Positions 9,667-17,029 of a DNA stretch of 64,000 nt are shown piece by piece. Source of the DNA: Pelagibacteraceae bacterium AG-422-D23 (lineage in GTDB: Bacteria; Pseudomonadota; Alphaproteobacteria; Pelagibacterales; Pelagibacteraceae); assembly GCA_003213615.1 (NCBI GenBank), contig QCMQ01000001.1:241807-305806 (forward strand), in the 5' to 3' direction. The notes below the pieces were generated by a model. That model was not told the origin of the DNA and did not search any database. It was given only the letters and a program-made list of their open reading frames with translations. The position numbers and the translations under genes were made by a program. Each line of letters begins with the position of its first letter. Positions within the stretch are counted from its first letter, which is position 1.

Positions 9667-10110
9667 TTATCTTTTTTCCAAATATCGTTGATGATACTCT
9701 TCAGCTGGGCAATAATTTTTAACTAAAGAAGTTTTTGTTACTACTTTTCCTGATAATTTGACATTTTCTTTTTCTATCATTTTTTCAGCAGTAATTTTTT
9801 GCTGATCATTTAAATAAAATATTTCACTTCTATATTGAGTTCCGAAATCTGGTCCTTGAGAATTTAAGGTTGTTGGATCATGAATTTCAAAAAAATATTC
9901 TAGAATTTTCTCGTAAGATATTATTTTAGGATCAAAATCTAATTTTACTACTTCTGCATGATTTGTTGTACCTGTGCATACTTCTTTGTAATTTGTTTCA
10001 GCATTATAACCTCCACAATAACCCACTTCTGTTTTTATAACTCCATCAAGTTTACTAAACTTAATTTCTGGTCCCCAAAAACATCCTAATCCTAAAATTG
10101 CTATTTCCAT
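9667..10110 (-). CDS. msrA: Peptide-methionine (S)-S-oxide reductase
   Basis: Repairs oxidised methionine in proteins and free Met-S-sulfoxide. The catalytic motif GCFWG (Cys10) follows a very short N-terminus, and EVGYCGG, HAEVV, the segment DPTTLNSQGPDFGTQYRS and the C-terminal resolving-cysteine region NYCPAEEYHQRYLEK are all present. At 147 residues it is a compact family member. It is first in the minus-strand run ahead of sseA and the RND pump, a pairing that suggests sulfur/oxidative-stress housekeeping rather than a functional link to efflux. Confidence 0.96.
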   Translation of the reverse strand: MEIAILGLGCFWGPEIKFSKLDGVIKTEVGYCGGYNAETNYKEVCTGTTNHAEVVKLDFDPKIISYEKILEYFFEIHDPTTLNSQGPDFGTQYRSEIFYLNDQQKITAEKMIEKENVKLSGKVVTKTSLVKNYCPAEEYHQRYLEKR

Positions 10111-10144
10111 TGATAATTAACTTAATTAATCTAAAGTTAATCAT

Positions 10145-11026
10145 ATGCTATCAAAAAATCAATTAGGCTTTTTTTACATGTTCATATCGGTATGTGCATT
10201 TTCACTTATGGATGTGATTGTTAAATGGTCTGAGGATTATCCCGTTGGACAAGTATTATTTTTTAGAGGATTTTGTGGAATAATTCCTATTTTATTTCTT
10301 ATTCCTAAAGATAGATATTTAGATTTTTACAAAACAACTAGACCATTTCTTCATTTTAAAAGATGTTTAGCAGGATTAATTGCTTTGGTTTCTATATTTG
10401 TAGCATTAAGAAATTTGCCTTTAGCAACAGTTGTAAGTATTTCTTTTGCAGCACCAATATTTATAACAATCTTTTCAATTTTTTTATTAAAAGAAAAAGT
10501 TGGTATTTATCGATGGTTAGCTGTCCTAGTTGGATTTGTTGGTATAATTTTCATCACTGAACCAGGTTTTAGCTCTTTAAATATATATTATATTTATCCA
10601 ATAATTTTTTGCTTAGGCTTATCTTATGTAGCTATTGCTATAAGAAAATTATCATCAACCGAGCCTGCTTGGTTAATTAGTTTTTTCTTTTCATTCTCTA
10701 TAATGCTTCTAAGTTTTTTATCTTTTTATCAGGGATGGATCTTGCCAAGTTTACTAGATTTATTTTTGTTATCAATGGTTGGTATATTAGGTGGTCTTGC
10801 AAATTTATGGTTATCACAATCTTACAAATACTCAGAAGTAAGTTTAGTTTCCCCTTTAAAATATCTAGGATTAGTCTTTGCTATAATATTTGGATATTTT
10901 ATTTGGAACGAAATACCAACTTCTAAAACATTATTAGGTGCCTTATTAGTTATAGTTTCATCTATAATTATATTTAGAAGAGAGATGTATTTGAAAAAAA
11001 AGTTATCTGTTTCACGACATGAATAA
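10145..11026 (+). CDS. EamA/DMT-family transporter
   Basis: Integral inner-membrane protein of 293 residues with about ten hydrophobic helices arranged as two EamA repeats (first from FSLMDVIVKW, second from IIFCLGLSYVAI). The segments VSISFAAPIFI and LVSPLKYLGLVFAIIFG are the usual helix-3/4 signatures of RhaT/RarD-like drug-metabolite transporters. Substrate is unknown. Its 3' end overlaps the glycosylase gene by 8 bases, suggesting coupled translation. Confidence 0.88.
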   Translation: MLSKNQLGFFYMFISVCAFSLMDVIVKWSEDYPVGQVLFFRGFCGIIPILFLIPKDRYLDFYKTTRPFLHFKRCLAGLIALVSIFVALRNLPLATVVSISFAAPIFITIFSIFLLKEKVGIYRWLAVLVGFVGIIFITEPGFSSLNIYYIYPIIFCLGLSYVAIAIRKLSSTEPAWLISFFFSFSIMLLSFLSFYQGWILPSLLDLFLLSMVGILGGLANLWLSQSYKYSEVSLVSPLKYLGLVFAIIFGYFIWNEIPTSKTLLGALLVIVSSIIIFRREMYLKKKLSVSRHE

Positions 11027-11654
11027 AACCCCATTATATTGGAATAAAGCAAAAAAATATTTATCTAAAAAAGATAAAATCATGTCTTCTTTGATTAAAA
11101 AATACAAATCCCCTTCTGAGACAGTACTAACTTCAAGAAAAGATGTCTTTTTCTCTCTCTGTAAAAGTATAATTGGACAACAAATTAGTGTAGCTGCTGC
11201 TAATTCAGTTTTTTTAAAATTTAAGAAGAAATGTAAAAATAAAATTAACGCAAAAACAGTAAGCAAGTTATCTACTATTCAGCTCAAAAGCTGCGGTCTA
11301 AGTAGGCAGAAAGTAAAGGGAATAAAAAGTTTAGCCCAAAAAATATTAAGCAAAGAGTTTAATCCAAGACTTATTTCAAATATGTCTGATGAAGGTGCCA
11401 TAATATATCTTTCTCAATTAAGACAAATTGGAAGATGGTCAGCAGAAATGATTTTGTTATTTACTTATAATCGTCCTAATATTTGGCCAATCCAGGACAT
11501 TGGTTTATTAAGGGCTATATCAAAAAATTTTAATAAAAAATATCTACCACCAGAAAGTTACGTGAAATATCTAAACAAAAAGTTTTCCCCTTACTGTTCT
11601 GTAGCGACTTGGTATTTATGGAGAAGTATAGATCCCGAACCTATTCAATATTAA
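11019..11654 (+). CDS. alkA: DNA-3-methyladenine glycosylase II (AlkA-like, HhH-GPD)
   Basis: Base-excision repair glycosylase acting on alkylated bases. The helix-hairpin-helix is LRQIGRWSAEMILLF, and the GPD element WPIQDIGLLRA places the catalytic aspartate at residue 160. The N-terminal half contains SIIGQQISVAAANSV, typical of bacterial AlkA/Mag-type enzymes. At 211 residues it lacks the extra N-terminal domain and Ada-type parts of E. coli AlkA. It starts within the end of the DMT transporter gene. The gene symbol is by family. Confidence 0.88.
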   Translation: MNKTPLYWNKAKKYLSKKDKIMSSLIKKYKSPSETVLTSRKDVFFSLCKSIIGQQISVAAANSVFLKFKKKCKNKINAKTVSKLSTIQLKSCGLSRQKVKGIKSLAQKILSKEFNPRLISNMSDEGAIIYLSQLRQIGRWSAEMILLFTYNRPNIWPIQDIGLLRAISKNFNKKYLPPESYVKYLNKKFSPYCSVATWYLWRSIDPEPIQY

Positions 11655-11666
11655 GTCTTTATTAGC

Positions 11667-11954
11667 TTACATTCCCTCAAAAATTATATGTTCTCTAGTA
11701 GCATTATTTTCCAAATGTTTTCTAGCTTCAATATACTCTTCGGAATTGTAACAATTTTTTGCTGTTTCAATGTCTGGAAATTCTGCAAGTGCTACTCTAA
11801 CCATTTCCCTGCCTTCCAAAGTTACATTATTTGCACTTCTCGCTATTATTTTTCCAGAATATTTTTCGACCGCCTCTTTTGCTTTAACGGCATATTTTTT
11901 AAGTCTTTCGTCGTCTTTTATCTCAGTATAATTTGCAACCCAATAAGCTTTCAT
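11667..11954 (-). CDS. DUF1330 domain protein
   Basis: Cytoplasmic protein of 95 residues that is one DUF1330 domain (dimeric alpha-beta barrel fold): it begins MKAYWVANYTEIKD, has the central MVRVALAEFPDIETAKNCYNS and ends near the domain boundary. The family has no established reaction. It stands alone on the minus strand next to the cytochrome c gene and the purine cluster, with 43 bases to the divergent cytochrome c start; whether it belongs to the island is unclear. Confidence 0.85.
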   Translation of the reverse strand: MKAYWVANYTEIKDDERLKKYAVKAKEAVEKYSGKIIARSANNVTLEGREMVRVALAEFPDIETAKNCYNSEEYIEARKHLENNATREHIIFEGM

Positions 11955-11997
11955 AATTCTCCTTTTTAAATTTTTTTAATTATGATACCAAATTTAT

Positions 11998-12321
11998 GTG
12001 AAAAAATTATTTTTAAATTTCTTTGGTACATCATTATTCTTGATATTTTCATTATTAACACAGGTTAATGCTGATGAATTGTTTAATAAAGGAAAAGAAG
12101 TTTTTCTGGGGGCCGGAAATTGTGCAGCATGCCATATGCTCTCAGATGCTGGATCAAACGCAATGGTTGGTCCCAATTTAAATGAAATTAGACCTGATAT
12201 TCAAAGAATTATAATGGCAGTTAGAAACGGTATAGGAGTAATGCCCGCAATGGAGGGTATACTAACTGATGAGGAAATAGAAGCAGTTGCTCACTATACT
12301 TCTATAGCTGCGGAACAATAA
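11998..12321 (+). CDS. Small periplasmic class I cytochrome c
   Basis: Secreted monohaem cytochrome c of 107 residues. A signal peptide occupies about residues 1-25 (cleavage near NADE). The haem site is CAACH (Cys42, Cys45, His46), and GVMPAM near residue 82 gives a methionine axial ligand. The start is GTG at 11998; the overlapping ATG at 11996 is followed at once by a stop and is in another frame. The gene borders the purine degradation genes, and the cluster's urate oxidase lacks its normal C-terminal cytochrome c domain, so this protein is a candidate electron acceptor for it (inference). It could instead be an unrelated respiratory carrier. Confidence 0.93.
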   Translation: MKKLFLNFFGTSLFLIFSLLTQVNADELFNKGKEVFLGAGNCAACHMLSDAGSNAMVGPNLNEIRPDIQRIIMAVRNGIGVMPAMEGILTDEEIEAVAHYTSIAAEQ

Positions 12322-12329
12322 TAAAAATT

Positions 12330-13229
12330 TTAACTATAATTTTTTATCCAATGTTTAGCTATATCTACTCTTTTGCAGATCCAAATATCCTTAAATTTTG
12401 TGATGTAATTTAAAAATTTTTTTAGAGACTGTATTCTACCAGGTCTTCCAATTAATCTACAATGCAAGCCAACCGACATCATCTTTGGTGAAGTTTTTCC
12501 TTCCTCATAAAGGGCATCGAAACTATCTTTTAAATAATTATAAAATTGTTCACCTGAATTAAATCCTTGATTGGTTGCAAACCTCATATCATTGTTATCA
12601 AGTGTGTAAGGAACCATTAGTTGTTTTTTACTACCTTTTTTTATCCAGTAAGGAAGATCATCACTGTATGTGTCGCTACAGTATAAAAAACTACCATTAT
12701 CAATTACTAAATCTAAAGTATTTTCACTACACCTACCAGTGTACCAACCAGCAGGTTGATTGCCAAAAATCTTTTTTATAGATTTTACTGCAAGTTTCAT
12801 ATCATTCTTTTCTTTTTTCTTTGATACATTTTGATAGTCAATCCATCTCCACCCATGACTAGCAACTTCATAATTTGCTTTTTTTATAGCCGAACAAACT
12901 TCTTTATTTCTTTCCAGCGCCATACCAACTCCAAAAATAGTAAGTGGAATTTTCTTTTTATTAAATAGATCGTGAATTCTCCAAAACCCTCTTCTTGATC
13001 CATATTCATAAATTGATTCCATATTTAAGTGTCGGCCTTTAATTGGTTTTGCTCCTATAATTTCTGATAAAAATACTTCTGAAGTTTTATCACCATGAAG
13101 AATACAATTCTCTGCTCCCTCTTCATAATTAAGCACAAATTGCAAAGCCAACTTAGCATTACCAGGCCATTTTACCTTAACTTTTTGGGAACCATATCCA
13201 ACCAAATCTCTTGGGTATTTTTTTTTCAT
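12330..13229 (-). CDS. puuE: Allantoinase PuuE (polysaccharide-deacetylase fold)
   Basis: Opens the allantoin ring to give allantoate. This is the cofactor-independent PuuE type rather than the amidohydrolase AllB type: it starts YPRDLVGYG, has the LNYEEGAENC segment, EYGSRRGFWRI, ASHGWRWIDYQ, and the NQPAGWYTGRCSENT stretch, which are characteristic of PuuE within the NodB-like fold. Length 299 residues is normal. It is last of the coupled minus operon uraD-alc-allA-puuE, overlapping allA by 4 bases. Confidence 0.95.
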   Translation of the reverse strand: MKKKYPRDLVGYGSQKVKVKWPGNAKLALQFVLNYEEGAENCILHGDKTSEVFLSEIIGAKPIKGRHLNMESIYEYGSRRGFWRIHDLFNKKKIPLTIFGVGMALERNKEVCSAIKKANYEVASHGWRWIDYQNVSKKKEKNDMKLAVKSIKKIFGNQPAGWYTGRCSENTLDLVIDNGSFLYCSDTYSDDLPYWIKKGSKKQLMVPYTLDNNDMRFATNQGFNSGEQFYNYLKDSFDALYEEGKTSPKMMSVGLHCRLIGRPGRIQSLKKFLNYITKFKDIWICKRVDIAKHWIKNYS

Positions 13230-13717
13230 TTTTTTAAAATAATTTTATCTTTTTTAAATTTATAAATAACAAGATTGTTTCCTTTTCCTTTTCTATCAAC
13301 AATTAGAAAATTCATATTTTTCATAGAAATCAACGGAAAGTGCCAAATACCAGCATTGTAATTAACCCCAGTTTGTTTTGGGACTAAAAAGGATTGGATT
13401 TTATTTACATCCGGTTTATCTCCTTTTGGTGCTACAAATACTAAAAATTTTGTATCTTCCATTGGTATAAAGGCTTGGCTTCCTAAAGGATGTTTTTCCA
13501 TCATATTAATTTTCATAGGAAACCTTCTTTTTTTTGCTTTAAAAATACTTACAATTGCTTTCCCTTTGTTTTTAGATGCATCTACGTTTATCAAATTATC
13601 AAATCTTTTTGCATACCCATCATTAATATTTATAGGATTTTTTTTTGATGTATCTATTAATTGACCAAATTTAGAAAAATTTTTTTTTGTAATTTTTTTT
13701 GCTTTTATTATTTTCAT
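13226..13717 (-). CDS. allA: Ureidoglycolate lyase
   Basis: Splits (S)-ureidoglycolate into glyoxylate and urea, the final step of the pathway encoded here. Conserved blocks EKHPLGSQAFIPM and NYNAGIWHFPL match the AllA cupin family; 163 residues is the usual size. It overlaps alc upstream and puuE downstream by 4 bases each, a sign of translational coupling. Glyoxylate can enter central metabolism; the urea formed has no urease in the window. Confidence 0.93.
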   Translation of the reverse strand: MKIIKAKKITKKNFSKFGQLIDTSKKNPININDGYAKRFDNLINVDASKNKGKAIVSIFKAKKRRFPMKINMMEKHPLGSQAFIPMEDTKFLVFVAPKGDKPDVNKIQSFLVPKQTGVNYNAGIWHFPLISMKNMNFLIVDRKGKGNNLVIYKFKKDKIILKK

Positions 13718-14700
13718 CTCACAAAATTTCCGAATGCCCTTATTCTTGAAATTCCACCGTCTGGATAGATATTTATTCTAAGATAATTTTCCTTACTTCT
13801 TTTAATTAAGAATTTTTTAAAAATATGTTTTTTGTGAGCTGACAGTTTTGATTTATTTAAAATAAACTTCCAATTATCAGAATTATTGACAATTGATTTA
13901 TTGGACATTTCTTTCGTAATACTTGCAGTTTGAATTGAACAACTATCGGGATAGTTTCCTTTAAAATGATGGGTATCTATCTCTAGTTTTTTAATTAATC
14001 CTGGTTTTCCAAATTTTATTATAAGCCAATCAAAGTTTTTTCCTCTACTTCTTCTTGTTTCCCAACCATCTCCCATATTTTTTCCTTTACCAGGTGCTAT
14101 GATATTTTCAGCCCTGCCGAAATGTTCATTATTACAACCAATAATTGAAGCGCCATTTAAAACAGATGTAAGGTTGATAGTTTTGTTATTTAAAAAGTTT
14201 TTTTCCATTTCAATTTTTCCATAAAGCCTTAGTCTTGCAACTCCACCATCTGGAAAAATGTTTAGTCTTATATAATTAAAAACAGATTTGTTGTTTGATT
14301 TGAAGCTATGGTTTCGGCTTGGTCCAAGTTTTTTTTTGCTAAGTAAAGAAATCCATTTTGTTTTCTTATTAGGCTTTGTTTTGCTTAAGCAACCCTCTAA
14401 CGAAGCATGCATGGGTTGGTTTCCATTGAAGTGTGTTGTGTCAATATCTATATCAAATATCTTTCCAGGTTTACCAAGTTTTAGAATTAAATAATCAAAA
14501 CCTTTTGATCTTCTTCTCCTTGTTTCCCATCCATCCATCCATTTACCATGTTTGTCAAATAGTCCATCTTTAAAAACCGGAGTTTCGATGTTTAATATTC
14601 TATGAGCAGCTGCAAAAAAATCGTCAGTCTTAAATATAACTTTAGTTCCAATCCTTGGATCCGCTAAGTTAATCATTTTTGCACTTATAAATTTTTTCAT
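13714..14700 (-). CDS. alc: Allantoicase
   Basis: Hydrolyses allantoate to ureidoglycolate and urea. The 328-residue protein shows the family's internal duplication: the first copy has MDGWETRRRRSKGFDYLIL and IDTTHFNGN, the second has GDGWETRRSRGKNFDWLII and IDTHHFKGN, each followed by a YPDGG or FPDGG turn. The choice of allantoicase (two urea released in total) rather than allantoate amidohydrolase (which would release ammonia) is a real feature of this pathway version. The gene overlaps uraD and allA by 4 bases each. Confidence 0.96.
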   Translation of the reverse strand: MKKFISAKMINLADPRIGTKVIFKTDDFFAAAHRILNIETPVFKDGLFDKHGKWMDGWETRRRRSKGFDYLILKLGKPGKIFDIDIDTTHFNGNQPMHASLEGCLSKTKPNKKTKWISLLSKKKLGPSRNHSFKSNNKSVFNYIRLNIFPDGGVARLRLYGKIEMEKNFLNNKTINLTSVLNGASIIGCNNEHFGRAENIIAPGKGKNMGDGWETRRSRGKNFDWLIIKFGKPGLIKKLEIDTHHFKGNYPDSCSIQTASITKEMSNKSIVNNSDNWKFILNKSKLSAHKKHIFKKFLIKRSKENYLRINIYPDGGISRIRAFGNFVR

Positions 14701-15194
14701 TTTTTATTTATTTCATTCAAACGAAAGGTTGCGATTTTTTTCACTTGTTTTTTTGCTTCAAGGAATTCACTTTCTACATCACTTTGTATTCTTTGTCTAA
14801 AATTATTCAAAATTTCATTTTTATCTTTGCCTTTTACGGCAATTATAAAAGGAAAATTAAACTTTTTTTTATATTCTGAATTTAATTTTTTAAATTCTTC
14901 ATATTCATCATTAGAACATTGGTTTAATTTTGCAGAGGCTTGTTCTGATATAGATTCAGAGGTCATTTTTTTTGCTACAGCAAGCTCAGGATGAGCATTT
15001 AAAATCTCTAAAATTTTATTCTTTTCGTAATTTTCATAAATATCAAGCATTTTAAACACAATATCTTCGAACTTTTTAAATGGTTTTGACTCAAAAGCTT
15101 CCAAAGCAACAGATTCAGTTTTTTCAAAAACATTACCAAATACAGACAAAAAATCAGACTTGTTTAGATCGTTAATGTTATCTATTGTTCTCAT
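14697..15194 (-). CDS. uraD: OHCU decarboxylase
   Basis: Decarboxylates 2-oxo-4-hydroxy-4-carboxy-5-ureidoimidazoline to (S)-allantoin. The catalytic histidine is in LNAHPELA (His68), and the C-terminal half carries KFNFPFIIAVKGK and NFRQRIQSD as in known UraD proteins. At 165 residues it is a free-standing UraD, not fused to UraH. It is the first gene of the minus operon; 47 bases of AT-rich sequence separate it from divergent uraH, and that gap must hold the promoters of both operons. Confidence 0.95.
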   Translation of the reverse strand: MRTIDNINDLNKSDFLSVFGNVFEKTESVALEAFESKPFKKFEDIVFKMLDIYENYEKNKILEILNAHPELAVAKKMTSESISEQASAKLNQCSNDEYEEFKKLNSEYKKKFNFPFIIAVKGKDKNEILNNFRQRIQSDVESEFLEAKKQVKKIATFRLNEINKK

Positions 15195-15241
15195 ATGACT
15201 TTAAATAATTTAAGTTTGAAATTAAATGATACTATAATTTT

Positions 15242-15592
15242 ATGACAAAGCTCACAACTCATGTTTTAGATGTGTATTCTGGTAAACCTGGCAAAGGTAT
15301 CTTGGTTGAGTTGTTTTATATTAATAATTCAGAACGAAAAAAATTAACGTCAACAAAACTCAATGACGATGGTAGAGCTAACTCACCACTAGCAGAGGGA
15401 GATGTTTTTATTAAGGGTAAATATGAATTAGTTTTTCATATTGGTGATTATTTTAAAAATACATCTTCAGCTAGCGATGTACCGTTCTTGGATGACGTTG
15501 TTATCAGATTTGGTATTTCAGATCCCTCACAGCATTACCATGTTCCTTTACTTGTTTCACCTTGGAGTTATTCTACTTATAGAGGTAGTTAA
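15242..15592 (+). CDS. uraH: 5-hydroxyisourate hydrolase (transthyretin-like)
   Basis: Hydrolyses 5-hydroxyisourate to OHCU, right after urate oxidation. It is a 116-residue transthyretin-like protein beginning MTKLTTHVLDVYSGKPG with the active-site histidine at residue 7, containing HYHVPLLVSPWSYSTY and ending with the diagnostic YRGS. It has no signal peptide, so it should be cytoplasmic. It opens the plus-strand operon; its stop codon is immediately followed by the GTG start of xdhA. Confidence 0.97.
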   Translation: MTKLTTHVLDVYSGKPGKGILVELFYINNSERKKLTSTKLNDDGRANSPLAEGDVFIKGKYELVFHIGDYFKNTSSASDVPFLDDVVIRFGISDPSQHYHVPLLVSPWSYSTYRGS

Positions 15593-17029
15593 GTGATATC
15601 GAATTCTGTTAAATTTTTGTTAAATGATAAGCTTATAGAAATTAAAAATCCTGATCCAAATCAAACATTACTTAATTATATTAGAACTGAATTAAAAAAG
15701 ACCGGAACTAAAGAAGGATGTTCGGAGGGTGGTTGTGGTGCATGTACAATTGTTTTGGGTGAATTAGTCGATAATAAAATTGTATATAAAGCAATTAATT
15801 CTTGTATTTCATTTGTCCCCTCATTGAATGGTAAGCAACTTATAATTGTTGAGGATTTAGTTTCTGAAAATGGAAAACTTCACCCAGTGCAAGATGCGAT
15901 GGTAAAATTTCATGGTTCACAATGTGGTTTTTGTACGCCAGGATTTGTCATGTCTTTATTTTCAATGTTTAAAAATAATAAAAGTCTCAATAATGAATTA
16001 ATAACAGATTCTATATCAGGTAATTTATGTCGTTGTACTGGTTATAGACCTATAATTGATGCTGCCAAAAGTTTAAATAAAATAAATAAGAATGATCAAT
16101 TTTCTAAAAATAAAAATAAAGTTATTCAGCAATTAAAAAAAATTAAACCGAAAAATATTTATATTAAAAAAGATGATAAAATTTATTTTTCACCAAAAAA
16201 TATTAAAGATTTAAAAGGTATAATTAAAAAACATTCTAATTTTAGTTTTCTTGCTGGTGGAACTGATTTATCTTTAAAAGTCACAAAAGAAAGAAAAGAA
16301 ATTCCGTTTATAATTGATTTAAAAGAAATTAATGAATTAGATTTTATCAAAGTAAGTAAAAATTATTTAGAAGTTGGTTCCGCTACACCTTTAATAAAAT
16401 TTGAAAAAGAAATTAAAAAATATTATCCAGATTTTTATTCGGTTCTAAAAAGATATGGCTCAGTTCAAATTCGAAATGTTGGAACTATAGGTGGCAATAT
16501 TGCAACAGCATCTCCAATTGGTGACTCACTGCCAATTTTATTATCTTTAAATGCAGAGGTTTTAATTGAAAGTTTTAATAAAAGAAAAGTATTACCTTTA
16601 AATAATTTTTTTCTTGATTACAGAAAAACTAAATTAAAAAATAATGAATTTATACACTCAATAAAAATACCATTATTTAAGAAAAATATTTTTAAGGCAT
16701 TCAAGATATCAAAAAGATTTGATGATGATATTTCATCTGTTTGTGGATCTTTTAATTTTGAGATTAATAATAATAAAATTAAAGAGGTTTATATTGCTTA
16801 TGGAGGCATGGCTGCTGTACCCAAAAGAGCTAAAGCATGTGAAAAAATTCTTAAAAATAAGCCTCTTAACATCAATACTTTTGATCAAGCAAAAAAATAT
16901 TTAGAAAAAGATTTAAGTCCTATTGGAGATATGAGGGCTAGTAAAGAATACAGACTAGAGATAGCAAAAAATTTATTGATGAAATGTTTTGTAGAAATAA
17001 ATTCTAATAAGTTATCAAGAGTAAATTAA
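15593..17029 (+). CDS. xdhA: Xanthine dehydrogenase small subunit (2Fe-2S and FAD domains)
   Basis: Electron-transfer subunit of the molybdenum xanthine dehydrogenase. N-terminal 2Fe-2S domain: Cys43, Cys48, Cys51 and Cys71 (GCSEGGCGACT). Second 2Fe-2S domain: CGFC at 111-114 and CRC at 146-148. The FAD domain follows from about residue 190 with FLAGGTDLSLKV and RNVGTIGGNIATASPIGDS, then a CO-dehydrogenase-type C-terminal domain. The start is GTG directly after the uraH stop, preceded by AGAGG. A 478-residue length is standard for bacterial XdhA. No XdhC sulfuration chaperone gene is present in the window. Confidence 0.97.
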   Translation: MISNSVKFLLNDKLIEIKNPDPNQTLLNYIRTELKKTGTKEGCSEGGCGACTIVLGELVDNKIVYKAINSCISFVPSLNGKQLIIVEDLVSENGKLHPVQDAMVKFHGSQCGFCTPGFVMSLFSMFKNNKSLNNELITDSISGNLCRCTGYRPIIDAAKSLNKINKNDQFSKNKNKVIQQLKKIKPKNIYIKKDDKIYFSPKNIKDLKGIIKKHSNFSFLAGGTDLSLKVTKERKEIPFIIDLKEINELDFIKVSKNYLEVGSATPLIKFEKEIKKYYPDFYSVLKRYGSVQIRNVGTIGGNIATASPIGDSLPILLSLNAEVLIESFNKRKVLPLNNFFLDYRKTKLKNNEFIHSIKIPLFKKNIFKAFKISKRFDDDISSVCGSFNFEINNNKIKEVYIAYGGMAAVPKRAKACEKILKNKPLNINTFDQAKKYLEKDLSPIGDMRASKEYRLEIAKNLLMKCFVEINSNKLSRVN

